This document shows, one piece after another, positions 19,636 through 41,944 of a stretch of DNA of 64,000 nt. Below the pieces are notes generated by a model that saw only the letters and a list, made by a program, of their open reading frames with translations, was not told where the DNA came from and did not search any database. The DNA comes from Guillardia theta CCMP2712 (Eukaryota; Cryptophyceae; Pyrenomonadales; Geminigeraceae). Position 1 is the first letter of the stretch. Each line of letters opens with the position of its first letter. Both the position numbers and the translations under genes were made by a program. Location: contig NW_005434571.1 of NCBI RefSeq assembly GCF_000315625.1, positions 77,888-141,887 of the forward strand. The letters are read 5' to 3'.

Positions 19636-20025
19636 CGTTTCTTAACAAATCGACGATATTTGTATTTCGTTTCTCAGGGGAGGGGTGGATACCGACCCCC
19701 CCGTTTTTGCGGGGTATTAAGCTGGTTTTCGGTCGGTGGGGGTACTTGTAGAATTCCCGGGTGACCTCGAACTTGAGCTAGCACTGGGTAAGTCGAAAAG
19801 ACTCCTCTTGGGTTACCGTTACGAATCAATTTGAAGTAACGAGTGGTCAAAAAGTACCCAACCCCACATCTTACAATCCATGAAGGGGGTTCTGAGCCCA
19901 AATTTCGAATCATTGTTATTTGACCTGAATCACTACCCCCTACCCCCAATCCAGATGAAATCGCTGGAAAAAATAAGGTAGAGGTGGTCTTATTCCTCTA
20001 CTCCACAGGGCGACACCACACGCCA

Positions 20026-20105
20026 GGGCAAGAGGCGATGGGGAAGGCACCTTACCAACGCGCTAGATACGATTATGCAAGCTTAGAGACTTCGAATCTT
20101 GATGT
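20026..20105 (+). repeat. Diverged dispersed repeat, copy 1
   Basis: Shares GCAAGAGGCGATG, GGCACCTT/GGTGCCTT, ACGCG and GAGACTTCGAATC in order with 23545-23625. Both follow a CTACCCC/GGGGTAG tract next to an island. Confidence 0.6.
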
Positions 20106-22035
20106 AGTCTAACATGATTGAAAGCAGAACTATGAAAGTGTTGCCATCTGGCATGCATGCCTCGGTTTACGGACAGCCGATATCCCTCACACTGGTGATA
20201 AAACCATTCAGCGTGAGGTGGATACAAAATTACGTGGCAAAGGCGTGCTGCAACTTGCTGCATTGCTTGATAGAACATATGCGTTCGACTCGTCCACGAT
20301 AGAGCGATTCAAAACCATCATGATTCTGTGGATAGTTCGACAGATTGATCACTTCTTGGATACACAGCAGAGCTGGCTTTTCGCATCCTTGTTCAAAGCA
20401 GTTTCCCACAGAGTGGCCTTTAGGTAAGATAGCCTTACAACTTGCATCATCGGACTATCGCTTTCTTCCGAAGTCCAGGCTCTTCATGCCCCGCGTGAAC
20501 TTAATGCCGACGTCGTGTTGGGCGACACTTCAAGTTTCACATGGATACGCCATGTTCTCGCCAAAGTGCTCAGGAAGACTTGCAAATGCTTTGCGATGTT
20601 TCATCTCGTTCATTCTTACTGAAATATACCACCTTGAAGTGGGCTTGTGCTTGTGTTGTTCTACATCCTGCACCATGCGCTTGCAGCACTGGATTGAATT
20701 GAATACATCAACTGTCATTTCTCATGTCTACACCTGAGTGTATGCATGCGTGCACATCATGGAAAGAAACATGTCATCTTACGATTTGAAAATAGTGATG
20801 CCATGTTAGCGTTGTAAATGCTAATGCTAAACATCACTGGTTTTGCTTGTCAATGACAACTTGAGCAAATCACAAGAGGTTTTCAGAATTACAAGAAGCA
20901 TGCATACATGATGAGGTTGACTTTACGAGAAATTCACACAAACATTTGTAGGTTCATTTCTGTGCATGTCTCCTTTATGGCAGTATGGAACGCATCATTA
21001 GGACTCTAAGCTTACGGTTGAACATGATTGCAATGAAAGAAACCTTAATGAAACGATGAAAGAATCCTGAATGAAGGTATGATTGTATGCTAACATCACA
21101 AAAAGTGAAAGCTCTCAACAAAATTAACCATCCGTGAAAGTTCAAGATTGCGCGCACTGGCTTCAATGGACTTCGCGAAGCAAACCTAGATAGTAAGTCA
21201 TATTGAAGTGCGCATGTTAATCACGGTACGCTGAAAGGAAAAAAAATGTTTACGTGTATGAGATTGCTCTCAATCACAGCGTCAGCTTTGTGAACATTCC
21301 ATGGATTCATATTGCTCTTTTTATCATTATAATGTTGAATTGAATAATGCTCATGCATAGTGAAAACCTCGACTACAAAATGTCACAACCATCGAAGGTG
21401 TTGGAGGTTTGAATCATCGAACATTTCCATGCTTTCTGTTCTTTGTCACTGTCCGAAAATAAGCCTGAGACTATTCATATCAGCATTTTAACCCATTGCA
21501 GCAAGAAAATTCCCAGGCTGTCGATCACTGTTGCATTCGTGGCTCCTAGTTTCCATCAAACGACGAAACAAACCTTCTCCCGGTAGATCTACTGGCAAAG
21601 TGCCATGTAGGGCTTGACAACGGTCTTGCATGGCACGGTACGAAGAGCTTCCTTGTCAAGATGCGCCACTGCCATGTTGCTGTTATCTGTAACTCAACCT
21701 TGCACAGGCCGTGAGCGTGTGTAAGGCATGAAACTCAGGAGGAAAGAAATTTTCGGAGGAGAGCAGAGAGATCCAGAAGCGTTGTGACTGAGGGAGCTGA
21801 AGAATGGAGAGCGAAGAGTACAACTTGCAAGGGCAGGCAAGGCCCGAGGGAGGAGGGGCAGCTCAGGGGGAAGCGTGGAAGGGGAGGGAAGGCGTGTGCC
21901 CCGGCTTCAAAATTTAAAAAGCCATTAATAAACAGAATTTGGACATGACCCTGAAATATTACTAATTAGATTTCAGGAATAGCTGAAAATCGTCGTATGA
22001 CCCCCCTTTCCGCACCCACTACCCTCCAGACTACA
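20106..22035. other. AT-rich gene-free spacer
   Basis: About 1.9 kb with short open frames only and many stops in all frames. No tRNA or rRNA signature seen. A purine-rich patch lies at about 21745-21890. Confidence 0.5.
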
Positions 22036-22057
22036 ACTTCCACAAAAGACCCCAGAA
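22036..22057 (-). repeat. 22-bp inverted repeat, right arm
   Basis: Perfect reverse complement of 19614-19635. GC island F begins directly after it. Confidence 0.85.
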
Positions 22058-23105
22058 TTGAATGCACGCCGCATCCGACCCCGCGCCGCGCACGGGGGTC
22101 GGGGCACTGCACTGCCGCACCGGGGCCCCCGCCGGGGCGAGTCACGGGCCGCCGGGGCGCAAGTCACGGGCCCGGGGCGCAGTGCGGCAGCCGCGCGACT
22201 CCTTCCAGTTCCGACTCGTGACTGCCGGGGTCACCAGTGGGCCCCCCGGCCCGCCCGGCGCCGCTGACTCGGAGTCACGGCGCGGCCAGCGACCGGCGTC
22301 GGATCGGCCGGGACCGTCCGATCAGCGACTGAGTCGACCGTACTATCACTTCTCGGGGGCGCCCGGCCGCGTTACACCGTGGCACGGTCTGGAACGGTCC
22401 GTCACTACCGTACGGCCGCCCAGAGTACTACCGTAGTACGGCCGGCCCGGGCCCGGTACGGCCCGTCGCGGCGCCCCCGCGCCGCGGCAACTGAAGTTCA
22501 GCACTCGGAACTTGCTTACTAAACGGACCGTGAGTCCGACTTGGGCCGGCAGAGTCTGTCACAACTTCAATTCAATGTGACTCGGCGGCCGCACGGCACC
22601 GTGACTGCAGTGCCACGCGGCCGCTGACTGAGTGGCAGGCTTAGCCCCGGCCGCCCGGCGGCGTGAGCGGCGGCGGCGGCGGCGGCGGCGGCGGAGGCCC
22701 TTCAAGTTCGCCCGGGCCCGGCGTCACCCGGGCCGACCGTCCGATCCGGACTCAGTTGTACCGACTGCAGGCTCAGTGACTACGATCGGACACGGTACTG
22801 AAGTCCTGAGTGGAGCCCGGCGCCGCCGGATGAGACGGTCAGCGCCGGGCCGGCGGGAGTCCGACGGTCGGCCCCGCGGCGCCGTGCGGCAGTGCCGGCG
22901 GCAGTGCGGCTCCGGCGGCGGCGCGGCCGCGGCACGGCGCGGGCCGCCGGGGTTGAACTGACGGAAGGACTCTGTGACACGGTCTGCCCGGCCCCGGCGC
23001 GGCATCCCGCCGCCGCCGCCGTGCCACGGTGAGTGAGTCCCGGCGCCACCCGGCGTCACGGCCCGGCCCGGTCCGATCGCATAGCGTTGCTTTTCCGGCC
23101 GGGCG
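22058..23105. repeat. GC-rich palindromic-word island F
   Basis: Long GGCCCGG, CGGCGGCGG and GTACTACCGTAGTACGG words; open frames are Arg/Pro/Gly-rich shadows. Followed by GGGTACTC and GGGGTAGGG tracts. Confidence 0.75.
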
Positions 23106-23544
23106 CTCATAGGAAAAATTGGCAAGATTTTTTTTTTTTCGAAGGGCCTGTGGGGTCCCTTCATTTCATGCCATGTGGGAGTACCCTACTTTGAGAAGGC
23201 GTGTAGGAGGGTACTCGCTCTTAGGAAAATCGTTGCTGCGCAGGGCCAAAGAGGGGTAGGGTGATTTGAATTTGGTTGCTTGGACACCTCACCACGCCAA
23301 ACCAAAGTAAAAGTACGAATTTTAGAAGTATCTGTGGTACCAACTTAATATTGCAGCGTTTATATGGTACAAAACGAGGGCCAAACTGGTCGGAACTTCG
23401 ACTTCCGAGAACCCCTCCGTTTGACTTTCGTTGGGGGGTGGGGTGGGTATGGAGCACCCTCAACTACCCACCTTTGAACCAGTTTGAAACTCTGTGATAG
23501 GGGGTGGGGGGTAGCCCCCATTTCTCATTCCCCAAGCCCCCTCT
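23106..23544. other. CTACCC/GGGTAG-bordered flank of island F
   Basis: Includes GGGTACTCGCTC, GGGGTAGGGTG, CAACTACCCACC and GGGGGTGGGGGGTAGCCCCC. No gene. Confidence 0.5.
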
Positions 23545-23625
23545 CCCTGGACGAGCAAGAGGCGATGAAATGGTGCCTTCCTGACACGCGAGGATGAACC
23601 TTGATATTGAGAGACTTCGAATCCA
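23545..23625 (+). repeat. Diverged dispersed repeat, copy 2
   Basis: Counterpart of 20026-20105, in the same orientation and position relative to a GC island. Confidence 0.6.
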
Positions 23626-25326
23626 ACCCAACTGAGATAGAAATGAGATGAAGATCTCATATCACATCTGTAAGAGATGATCGAGCTTCTTTCTCAACTC
23701 TGCAGGTTGGGCCAAGGTTTGAATCATCCATCGTGTACTGGAATATGCACCCTAGGTACAAACAATCCGCGTGTGTACTTGAAAATATTCTTCGAAGACA
23801 AGATGAAATTTTCATGAACAGCTAAGCAACTAATGATAGATTCACCATTGAACAGAATCAACTCTGATTGACCCTTCTTTCAAATTGCCGTAGGTTGAAC
23901 GTTGAGCTCAAATGCATGATTTGTGAGAAATTTGTATCAAACTGTACCTTAAGCGACTTTGCTGTCTAGATATGTGTTCTCGTGTCATCACTCACTTTCA
24001 ATTCTTCTAGTCTTACGGTCAGGATTCATGCACCTCACTTTTCTATAAAGAAAGCTTTACATGCTCAACCGTTCAATGATGCATGAAGAGACGTTTGCAC
24101 AAAGGATTTCTTTACCTGCCAGGATAGATGACTTTGAATCATCGTTGTTGATCATGAATCACTATACCCATGATCAAGTGCATTGACAATTGCATTTCCA
24201 TGTTTCATGACGTTGTTTTCTGCACTGCAACTAAGTTCTTCCTCTGTCATGACATTTCCACAACGCTGCAGAAACCTAGTTAGAAATGAAACAATGTGCA
24301 GATGAATCTGATATCAATAAATGAGATGTTCTTCGAATCAATCCTGCCTTGTTTGGACAGTTCGCAATGCTACCATGCAACAGTAGAGTTCTTGTCGCAT
24401 TTGGCTCTACAGAGGGTTGCCTTGTTCAACAGAGCAAGCACTCGATGATTGTAAACGAACCGCAAACACTGTGAATCAATAAACAGAATTCCACATTCAG
24501 GTGATCATATCTTTATTACAAGCGTTTCAATCTGGGTAAAAGCACAACCGACCTCCTTGTAATCCTGACGACGTTCCATCTTTTGCCTGGCGAAGTTATT
24601 TCTGTGTTAACCAAGAAGCATGTGACATGTAGCCACATCATAAATGCTGTACGGCCTGGAATATCAGCATCTTCAAAGTGCTCGTGTTTGCTGTGACCGT
24701 ATCATCTGCTTGGCAGCGGCTCATTGATGGACACACGATCTGATGCAAGTTCACACCAGTAATATTTAGATGATGCATCGTGTGATCAAATGGCATAGAC
24801 CTTGGTGATTTGCAACATGTTTCATCGTTCCAACACATTCTTGAAAACCGGATGAAGAATCCTTCACGAACCACTGGACTTGCTTGTTATCATTCGATAG
24901 TGCTGTGGATCATCGTGGTTTCAAGCAATCGAGCAGCTCACTGCTAAAATGCACTGTATTTCTTGCGAGCCTATCAGCCATCATCGTGAAGACATGTGTT
25001 CTTGAGCTCACTGGTGACTGTACGGCTTTTGAACAATCCAGTCACCGTCGGATGATGATTCCCTGTCGTCTTGTGTGTAATCTCCATCCATCTACTCCAA
25101 CTCAGTTTCCCTGTCATGCATCGCAGATAGCTTAGGGTATTTCACAACCCGGTTTCGATTGCAACGTATCCCTGTGATGGTGATTTTCACTTGTATTATT
25201 GATGCTCTTCGCTCACCAAACGATTTTTCGTGAGATTCACGCACTGTACCAAGCACTCCTCAAGGATCATCATCTCTACACCTCAGGAATTTCCCATGAG
25301 GATGTTCGGTGAACATCTGATGTCTG
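23626..25326. other. AT-rich gene-free spacer
   Basis: About 1.7 kb with composition like 20106-22035; only short, unsupported open frames. Confidence 0.5.
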
Positions 25327-25430
25327 CACACGCTGCCGCGGGCTCGCTGTTTGCGAGCCCTGGTTAGGGCAGTACAGAGCGGTGCGACGTGCCCCGAACA
25401 AGGGGAGGCTCATGGCGTGTAGAGAGGTCG
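25327..25430 (+). ncRNA. Possible structured RNA or hairpin element
   Basis: Inside AT-rich DNA lies a GC-richer patch with a perfect 8-bp hairpin, GGGCTCGC-TGTTT-GCGAGCCC (25340-25360), followed by GGTTAGGGC and GCCCCGAACAAGGGGAGGC, which also has short complementary parts. It does not fold as a tRNA and matches no RNA family I recognise. It could equally be a non-transcribed repeat. Confidence 0.25.
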
Positions 25431-25729
25431 TTCAAACTTGTTTATAAAATTGTACCATAAGAAGGCTCTACAAATTAGTTAGTAGACTACCCCATGATCT
25501 CACTGCAACTTCTGGGGTGCAGCCCTACTTCTCTGTTTATACTCAACCATTCCACAATACAGTTTAAAATATCTTATTGGAAAACAACATCAGAGTTATA
25601 AACCTGAAATTTGGACCCTGTTTGAAATCCTCAAACACGCCACCCCCCAATCCACATAGAAAGCAGAACAACCCCCTCACGGGAAAACATACAGCCCAAA
25701 GCAGAAAAAGCAAAATGTCAACGCTATGG

Positions 25730-25980
25730 GCGGCCCCAAATCATACGGCAGTGACTCCCGTACCGTACTGCGGCGCCCCGGCCGCGGCGGCGGCGAAGTT
25801 TCTTTCCATCGGTCATGGCATCGCCAGCTATCGTTGACCGTTGTCGCGCCGCCGCCGGGCAGCCACCGCCACTGAGAGTCCGGGCCGAGCCTGGCATGGT
25901 CCGATCACGCTGACCGGCCCGGGTCCGTCCGATACTAAGCCTTCAGCTCGTACTGAAGTTTTACTTAATTGTGAGTAAAC
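25730..25980. repeat. GC-rich palindromic-word island G
   Basis: CCGTACCGTACTGCGGCG and CGGCCGCGGCGGCGGCG words, ending in a copy of the AT-rich island motif (about 25948-25980). It lies about 225 nt upstream of the DmX-like gene's start codon. Confidence 0.6.
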
Positions 25981-26204
25981 TAAACTGTTTTAGCTAAATG
26001 CACTGTTGCCTGTATCTGGCAGCCGGCAGCAATGGCTGCCCCCGCATGGTACTGAGGTTCCCCTGCAGCTGGATAGGTGATCAGAGGGTCGCTCAGCACG
26101 CGTAGAACTCAGAGAGCGGTCACCAGCGACTCTCTGCTCTAGCTGATAGCGTCCCTTCTTCTTCACTGTCGCATGCTCGGACCAGTTTGAGTGGAGTTGC
26201 GACC

Positions 26205-36664
<10,460 letters not shown>

Positions 36665-38330
36665 GCCCGGCGAGCGCGCCGGGAACGGCAGTTCCAGCTC
36701 ACTCCGACTGAGCGCCGATTCGTCCGGCGATTCGTCCCCCACCCCCCCCCCCCTGGGCCCTGGGGACGGTCACAGCGGCCGTTCAACCGTTGTTCCGATG
36801 ATCAAAAAACTATGCCATGATGATTGATACAACTTCAATTCTTCTCTCTGACATACTGGAGCCTAGTACGCCGCGGTCCTGCCAGGCTGGCCGGGCGGTA
36901 CCGGGCCGGGCCGGGCCCGAGCGTGACCGTGACTCTCAGCACGGCCGCTGATGATGTGATCGCGGGGACCGTACCGTAGCTGCCGTCCGGGACTCTCCGA
37001 GCCTCCGCTCAGGAGTCCGAGCCTCGGACCGGCCCGCCCGGGGCAGGCTTGAAACGGTCACTAAGTTCGTTGTGAGTAAGTGGAAAATCAGACGGGAGTT
37101 GCCAGTTGAAATACCACGGTCCCGGCCGGACCGCGGGGGGGCCGCGCGGCGCACAGCCGGGCCCTGTACGGTCGGCCCGGCGTCACGCAGCCTGCCGCTG
37201 CCGGCTCCCGGGCGAGGAGGCTGAATCGGTGGCAGTGAGCCGCCGGGAGTCCGAGGGGAGTCAAACTCCGAGGCTCGGCCGAGTGCGGCCGCGCCGCGCG
37301 CCGCGCAGTGTGCGGCCCGGCGCGCGCCCCACTGACCCGGCGTGTTGCGGCCAGTCACTGAGCCTCGGAGCATTGGCAAAGTTCACCGTGAGTCACCGGA
37401 TCGGACTGGCCGCGCTGCACCGCCGGGCCGCGGCACTGAGTGAGCCGCTCGGGGGGAATTGTCCTGCGCGGCAGTGAAGCAAGTGAAGCGGCGGCCCGGG
37501 TATCAGTTAAGTTTGGGGGACAGCAGTCGGCAGGATTGGGTTTGGTTCTCGCTATCGAGTGAAGTTTCTCTTCTCGCCGTTTGGCCAGTGCCACCGTGCC
37601 ACCGTGGCACGGGCACGGTGCGACAGTGATTGGGCCAGTCAGTGGGCCGGGGGGCGGCCGGGATCGGACTCCGCCCGTCCGACGCCGTGATCGGACCGTC
37701 CGAGTCTCGGACTGGGAGGCTCCAGGGCCCGCCGGGGCCCGGGCCCGGCCGCCCGCCCGGCCACCCCGGCGGGCCGCCCGGCCCGCCGCCCGGCGGGGCC
37801 CGCCGGCCCGAAAAGGCCGCGACTTCAGAACGGGTCACGGACTCAGTTGAGTGCGGCCCTGAGCCCGGAAAAGGCCGCGACTTCAACGGGTCACGGACTT
37901 GGCAGTTGATTTTTCACTTACTATCCGACACTTCAGGCTTTGAGTAGAGTGACCCACTGCCCAGGCTGTCAGTGTCTAGACGTAACTTCGGCGGTTGGAG
38001 GCTCGCGGCGGGCGGCTTAGTGGCCGCCGCACTGGGCCCGTGACTGACTCGGAGCCCCGGCGGGCAGCACACAGGCTCTGGGGCCAGCCGCGTGACTCTA
38101 TTTTACCGTGCCTCAATACTTCTTCGTACTGATTTTTCACTTAACTTTGAGTAAAGTCTACCGTACAGCACTTTACTAATCGGTAGTCTTACCCGGATCA
38201 ACGGTTTACTCAATTGAACCGTGCGGTACCGTACTGTGACTGTACCGCAAGTACACACAGTACCTGAATCCTTTGCTCAAAGTTGAGTTAAAAATCAGTA
38301 GAGTAGCAGCAGCTTTACGATTTGGCCCCC
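36665..38330. repeat. GC-rich palindromic-word island H
   Basis: Starts at the DmX-like stop codon (36662-36664) with CCCGGCGAGCGCGCCGGG. The largest island; it contains two near-complete copies of the AT-rich island motif (38125-38156 and, inverted, 38272-38300) and two partial ones near 37061 and 37905. No gene seen. Confidence 0.75.
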
Positions 38331-39303
38331 GAGCGCAAACCGAACTGTTTTTTTTTTTGTTAGATGGCTCCGCTATCTTTACTACTGAAATCACGAGGCA
38401 GCAGAACGAGGCCCTTTCAGATCCCCACCGAAATCCTACCACCCCTTGGGGCTACCACCCGCTGGAGCATTGACTGACAAGTATACCCGTTCAAACAACA
38501 GCAATGGGATGGTGAATGCACCCCGTCATCCTGGAGACTTTGCCGGACTACCCCCCTTTTGAGTAGGCCGAAACAAACTTCTTGCAAAAAGCCTCGATTT
38601 ATTTTCTTTTTCGTGAGTTTTTGTTTTTGGTAGAGGGTTTTGGGAAAGAGGGACCACTTACTACCCTCATAGTATTAACTTAGAGCCTCACTTATGAATA
38701 ACTTCAGCTTATAGGCAAGGAATGCTTCCGCGCTTTCCATGCAGTCGTGACCTTGTCCCCCTAGCTTGCCCATCCCTCGGTCCATTTACACAGTCATAAC
38801 CATTCAGCACAATGAAATTTTGAAATTTGATAGTGTAGGTTGAAACAATGCGTTGCATTGCCAAAAGGGTTAACTCCAATTCGATGCATGATCAATGGGT
38901 AGGGGTAGGTGGGGTGGTCAATTCGTGCTCCACGAGCTGTATAAGGTGAAGTACTCGTGAATCGTTAGGGTAGGGGTACAAACCTGTGGTGGGTACTAAA
39001 AACAATTTTCCAATTTTAGGAAATAACTCCATTGAAACGATGAATAAACGGGACGATTCGATTGAAGAGTTAACTCCAAACGATATGAAAGGAGTTATTT
39101 TCACAAGAAGTGGTATCGGAGGCCCTTAGCACCTCTCTCAAAGATATCATCTTCCCCCCCTTCACCACCATTTCTATCCTCTTGCTGTTGTTACGAAGAC
39201 ACGAGCCTCTACACACAGTCAAAGTAGCGATCCTCCGCCGCCTTCGTACCTACCATCCCTCCATCTTCCAGATCTGATCAACCAAACAGTGACGTACTGA
39301 AAC
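38331..39303. other. Gene-free flank with CTACCC/GGGTAG tracts
   Basis: Contains TACCACCCCTTGGGGCTACC, GGGTAGGGGTAGGTGGGG and GGTAGGGGTAC. No gene before 39304. Confidence 0.5.
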
Positions 39304-39777
39304 ATGAGAAATTTCGATCCCATTGCTTCATTGCCCATCAGGGCACCTCCAAGCGACACCAAGCGAAGGTATTCCTTGAACCCGAGAGACGAGATCATGA
39401 GGAAATATGAAGATTCGGAACAAGCTGCAAAGATCCAGCAATCGAGAGCAAGCATGCTCAAATCCGAGCTCGAGATTTACGATATGGAAAGATGTATTTC
39501 ATGGAGCGACTCTTTCACGCTCCGCAACAACGATGCAGCAAGGGAGGCGTTGTTCCTTCCCAGTTGCAATCCGGACCAAGAAATAGCCTCCCTCCAAGAC
39601 TGCTTGAATGATTGCGAGGACTCGCTGAACTCGACCCCTGGCCTCAAGTCCATCGACCGTTCCGGGAACCTCATGTTGTGCGGGGATCGCGGAGACATCA
39701 ACCGAGACTTGATCAGTCCGTTCGGGCCCTCGATCGATCATATTGGAAACTTTCGCACTAAGATCACACAGATCTGA
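39304..39777 (+). CDS. Hypothetical protein, 157 residues
   Basis: Open frame starting MRNFDPIASLPIRAPPSDTK; polar and rich in Asp, Ser and Leu; residues about 28-60 probably helical. No signal peptide, membrane segment or known motif. Composition is balanced and the opposite-strand frames look like its shadows. It could be one exon of a larger gene; the stop at 39775-39777 is followed by an AT-rich 3' region. Confidence 0.45.
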   Translation: MRNFDPIASLPIRAPPSDTKRRYSLNPRDEIMRKYEDSEQAAKIQQSRASMLKSELEIYDMERCISWSDSFTLRNNDAAREALFLPSCNPDQEIASLQDCLNDCEDSLNSTPGLKSIDRSGNLMLCGDRGDINRDLISPFGPSIDHIGNFRTKITQI

Positions 39778-40581
39778 GTCTTGAGATTTCACCTTGTACT
39801 TTAGCATCCACAACATGTAAATTCTTGCTATTGATTAAAAGAAGGAAAAATGAACCTAGCTACACGTGGCACACTAGCTTTCAAGTTTTATTATGAAAAA
39901 CTGTTGCTCAACCTAGCCTCAGCATCAACGGAACTGAAGAGAGCGCTCACGCTGGAAGAGAGCACAGTTTAGACAGCACAGGTCAGGATACTAGCATACA
40001 CGGCCGGATTCAATACCTGGCTCCTTCCATCTTCCCATCTTGCGCTTCGATATCTTCTATTGCCATATGGGCAGAGACTGAAGCACACTGCGCAACGACT
40101 GAGTCTTCTTATGCAGCATCATTGCGTACAACAAACCTGAATCGAACAATGCGGTTCATTTCCGGCCATGATCCAAGTGCAACCACTGATCTTCTTGCGA
40201 CAGACATGACATACCTGTCAAGTTGTCAAGACCAAGGGCATCAGACCATCGTTTCGAAGTACGTGCAAGCTCTTTACAGCCGGGTCTTGCACCTTCCCAG
40301 TCTCCATCCCCTACGTCCCATAAATGACAAGAAAACTGATGCAGGAACACGCTTTCCACCTCTTCTTGCATCCTCGCAACTTCTTCTTCGTGATGGTGAA
40401 AGTCCGACCAATCATCTAGTTTGTCCATCGTCATCAAACAAATACGAGTAAACATCTCAAATGAATAAAACTACCTTCCGGACTAAAATGGTGTATTTGG
40501 GTGGAATGCACAAAGCTCCCAATATTCGATGTTTCTACTTCTTGACTTTTGACTGCATCGTTTCAGAGAGCATTCAGGCAT
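39778..40581. other. Spacer with no gene seen
   Basis: Only short open frames. Exons of the 40582-41430 gene could extend here, but none is supported. Confidence 0.4.
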
Positions 40582-41430
40582 TTACATCAAATTTTGCACA
40601 CCTTTCGGTGAAACTCGGCATTCAACAATCACATCTGATTCCTCATGCGCGTCGTCGAGGATCTTCGTGTCCCAACTCTGTTTTGGTCTAGAATATTGTT
40701 GCAAACCGTCCAATTGAACAATGACCTCTTCCTCAAAGTTTCCTCGTATCCCGCATCCATTCTGTTCTACACTTGTTGTGTTGTCTAGTAAATCGATTGA
40801 GGGTTGTGTTTGTTCCCTGTCCTCAACAGGCGTTTTCACAGCCACAGCAGAAGACGAGGCCGTCACATCACTCCACTGGCATCCTTGATTTTCACCGTCG
40901 GAACAGAGTGGGTCTGATGGCTTGCTGACATGTTTGTGATAATTCATATCGAGCAAGGTCATCGATCTTTTCGTTCGAGTCCTCACCTTGACGAAAGGAA
41001 GCGAACAAAACTTTAACTTGACCTGGCTAACCTTCTCCTGTGATACATCTACAGGGCCAGCATTGCACGAATTAGCAAATTTCACATGAATGCTAGCATT
41101 CTGATTGTCATGAAGAAGACGCGTATAGTCACAGTAGGAAGCCGATCGTCTTGCCATCGGTTTGGTGGGACCGTTAGGGAGAAATCCAACGTCATACAAC
41201 TTTTGTTTGTTGTCGGAAGGCTCATGAATTCTGTCAGGTCTGCAAGCAACAAATTCTGCATCCCTTATCCGGTAAAGCATACTCCCTCCACGCAGGCAGA
41301 GAGAGACAGGATGATTCTGAGTGGACCGAGGGTCACGCTCTATGTTCGGTGTGACATGATGCGTCTGGAGAGTTTGTTGCCCGAACAAAACCGAAAATAG
41401 CCAAATGGCCTCGATGTGTATTTTCCCCAT
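40582..41430 (-). CDS. Hypothetical protein with N-terminal signal-like segment, 282 residues
   Basis: MGKIHIEAIWLFSVLFGQQT begins with a short polar part and a hydrophobic stretch typical of a signal peptide. LRGG follows at residues 46-49 after SLC. The rest is hydrophilic, with basic KVRTRTKRS near the middle and an acidic end. No catalytic motif recognised. A secreted, ER or organelle-targeted protein is possible. Start chosen because the hydrophobic segment follows directly. Confidence 0.45.
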   Translation of the reverse strand: MGKIHIEAIWLFSVLFGQQTLQTHHVTPNIERDPRSTQNHPVSLCLRGGSMLYRIRDAEFVACRPDRIHEPSDNKQKLYDVGFLPNGPTKPMARRSASYCDYTRLLHDNQNASIHVKFANSCNAGPVDVSQEKVSQVKLKFCSLPFVKVRTRTKRSMTLLDMNYHKHVSKPSDPLCSDGENQGCQWSDVTASSSAVAVKTPVEDREQTQPSIDLLDNTTSVEQNGCGIRGNFEEEVIVQLDGLQQYSRPKQSWDTKILDDAHEESDVIVECRVSPKGVQNLM

Positions 41431-41944
41431 CTGTATCTTATTGTAAAAGGAGCTAGTACCTCAAGGTCGAACTCGGCAAGAAACCTTTTGCTGCTGTCTT
41501 TGTGGCGTTTGGCACGTGAAGAGTTCAAAGAGGGTTTAGCAGTTCCTGGGTCTGGACTTATCAGCCGCCACCAAATCTGGTCTAATTTCCTCCTGTTTCA
41601 TCATGCCAAGATGAGTTTCAACGTTGGTCTTCCTGCTGTGAGTTGCCTCTCTCTCTCTCTCCTTCCTTTCCCTTGCTTTCCTCCCGCTCCGCCCTGTTCT
41701 GTTCAATCCACAGACAAGCGGCGCAGAAGTACATTCTATTACCCCACCCCCTGACCCCTACCCCCACCATATAAAGGATTCAATGTCACCTACCCCCCTT
41801 GATCCGTACCCCTACCCCCATGAAAGGTCAAGGGTATAGTGATTGAAGGGCTAGTCATAGTAGCACACCACCCCTACCCTTGGGATCCAGAGGAGACTGT
41901 TGAGATCCCTTGGATGATCTCACCACAGTCTTGTCCTGTAAAGA
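41431..41944. other. CTACCC-rich tract leading into island I
   Basis: Holds CTATTACCCCACCCCCTGAC, CCCTACCCCCACC and CCTACCCCCATG. No gene supported. Confidence 0.5.

Noticed and set aside
25340-25420. A tRNA gene
   Set aside because: No acceptor stem, no T-arm GGTTCRA box, and the hairpin does not have a 7-nt anticodon loop.
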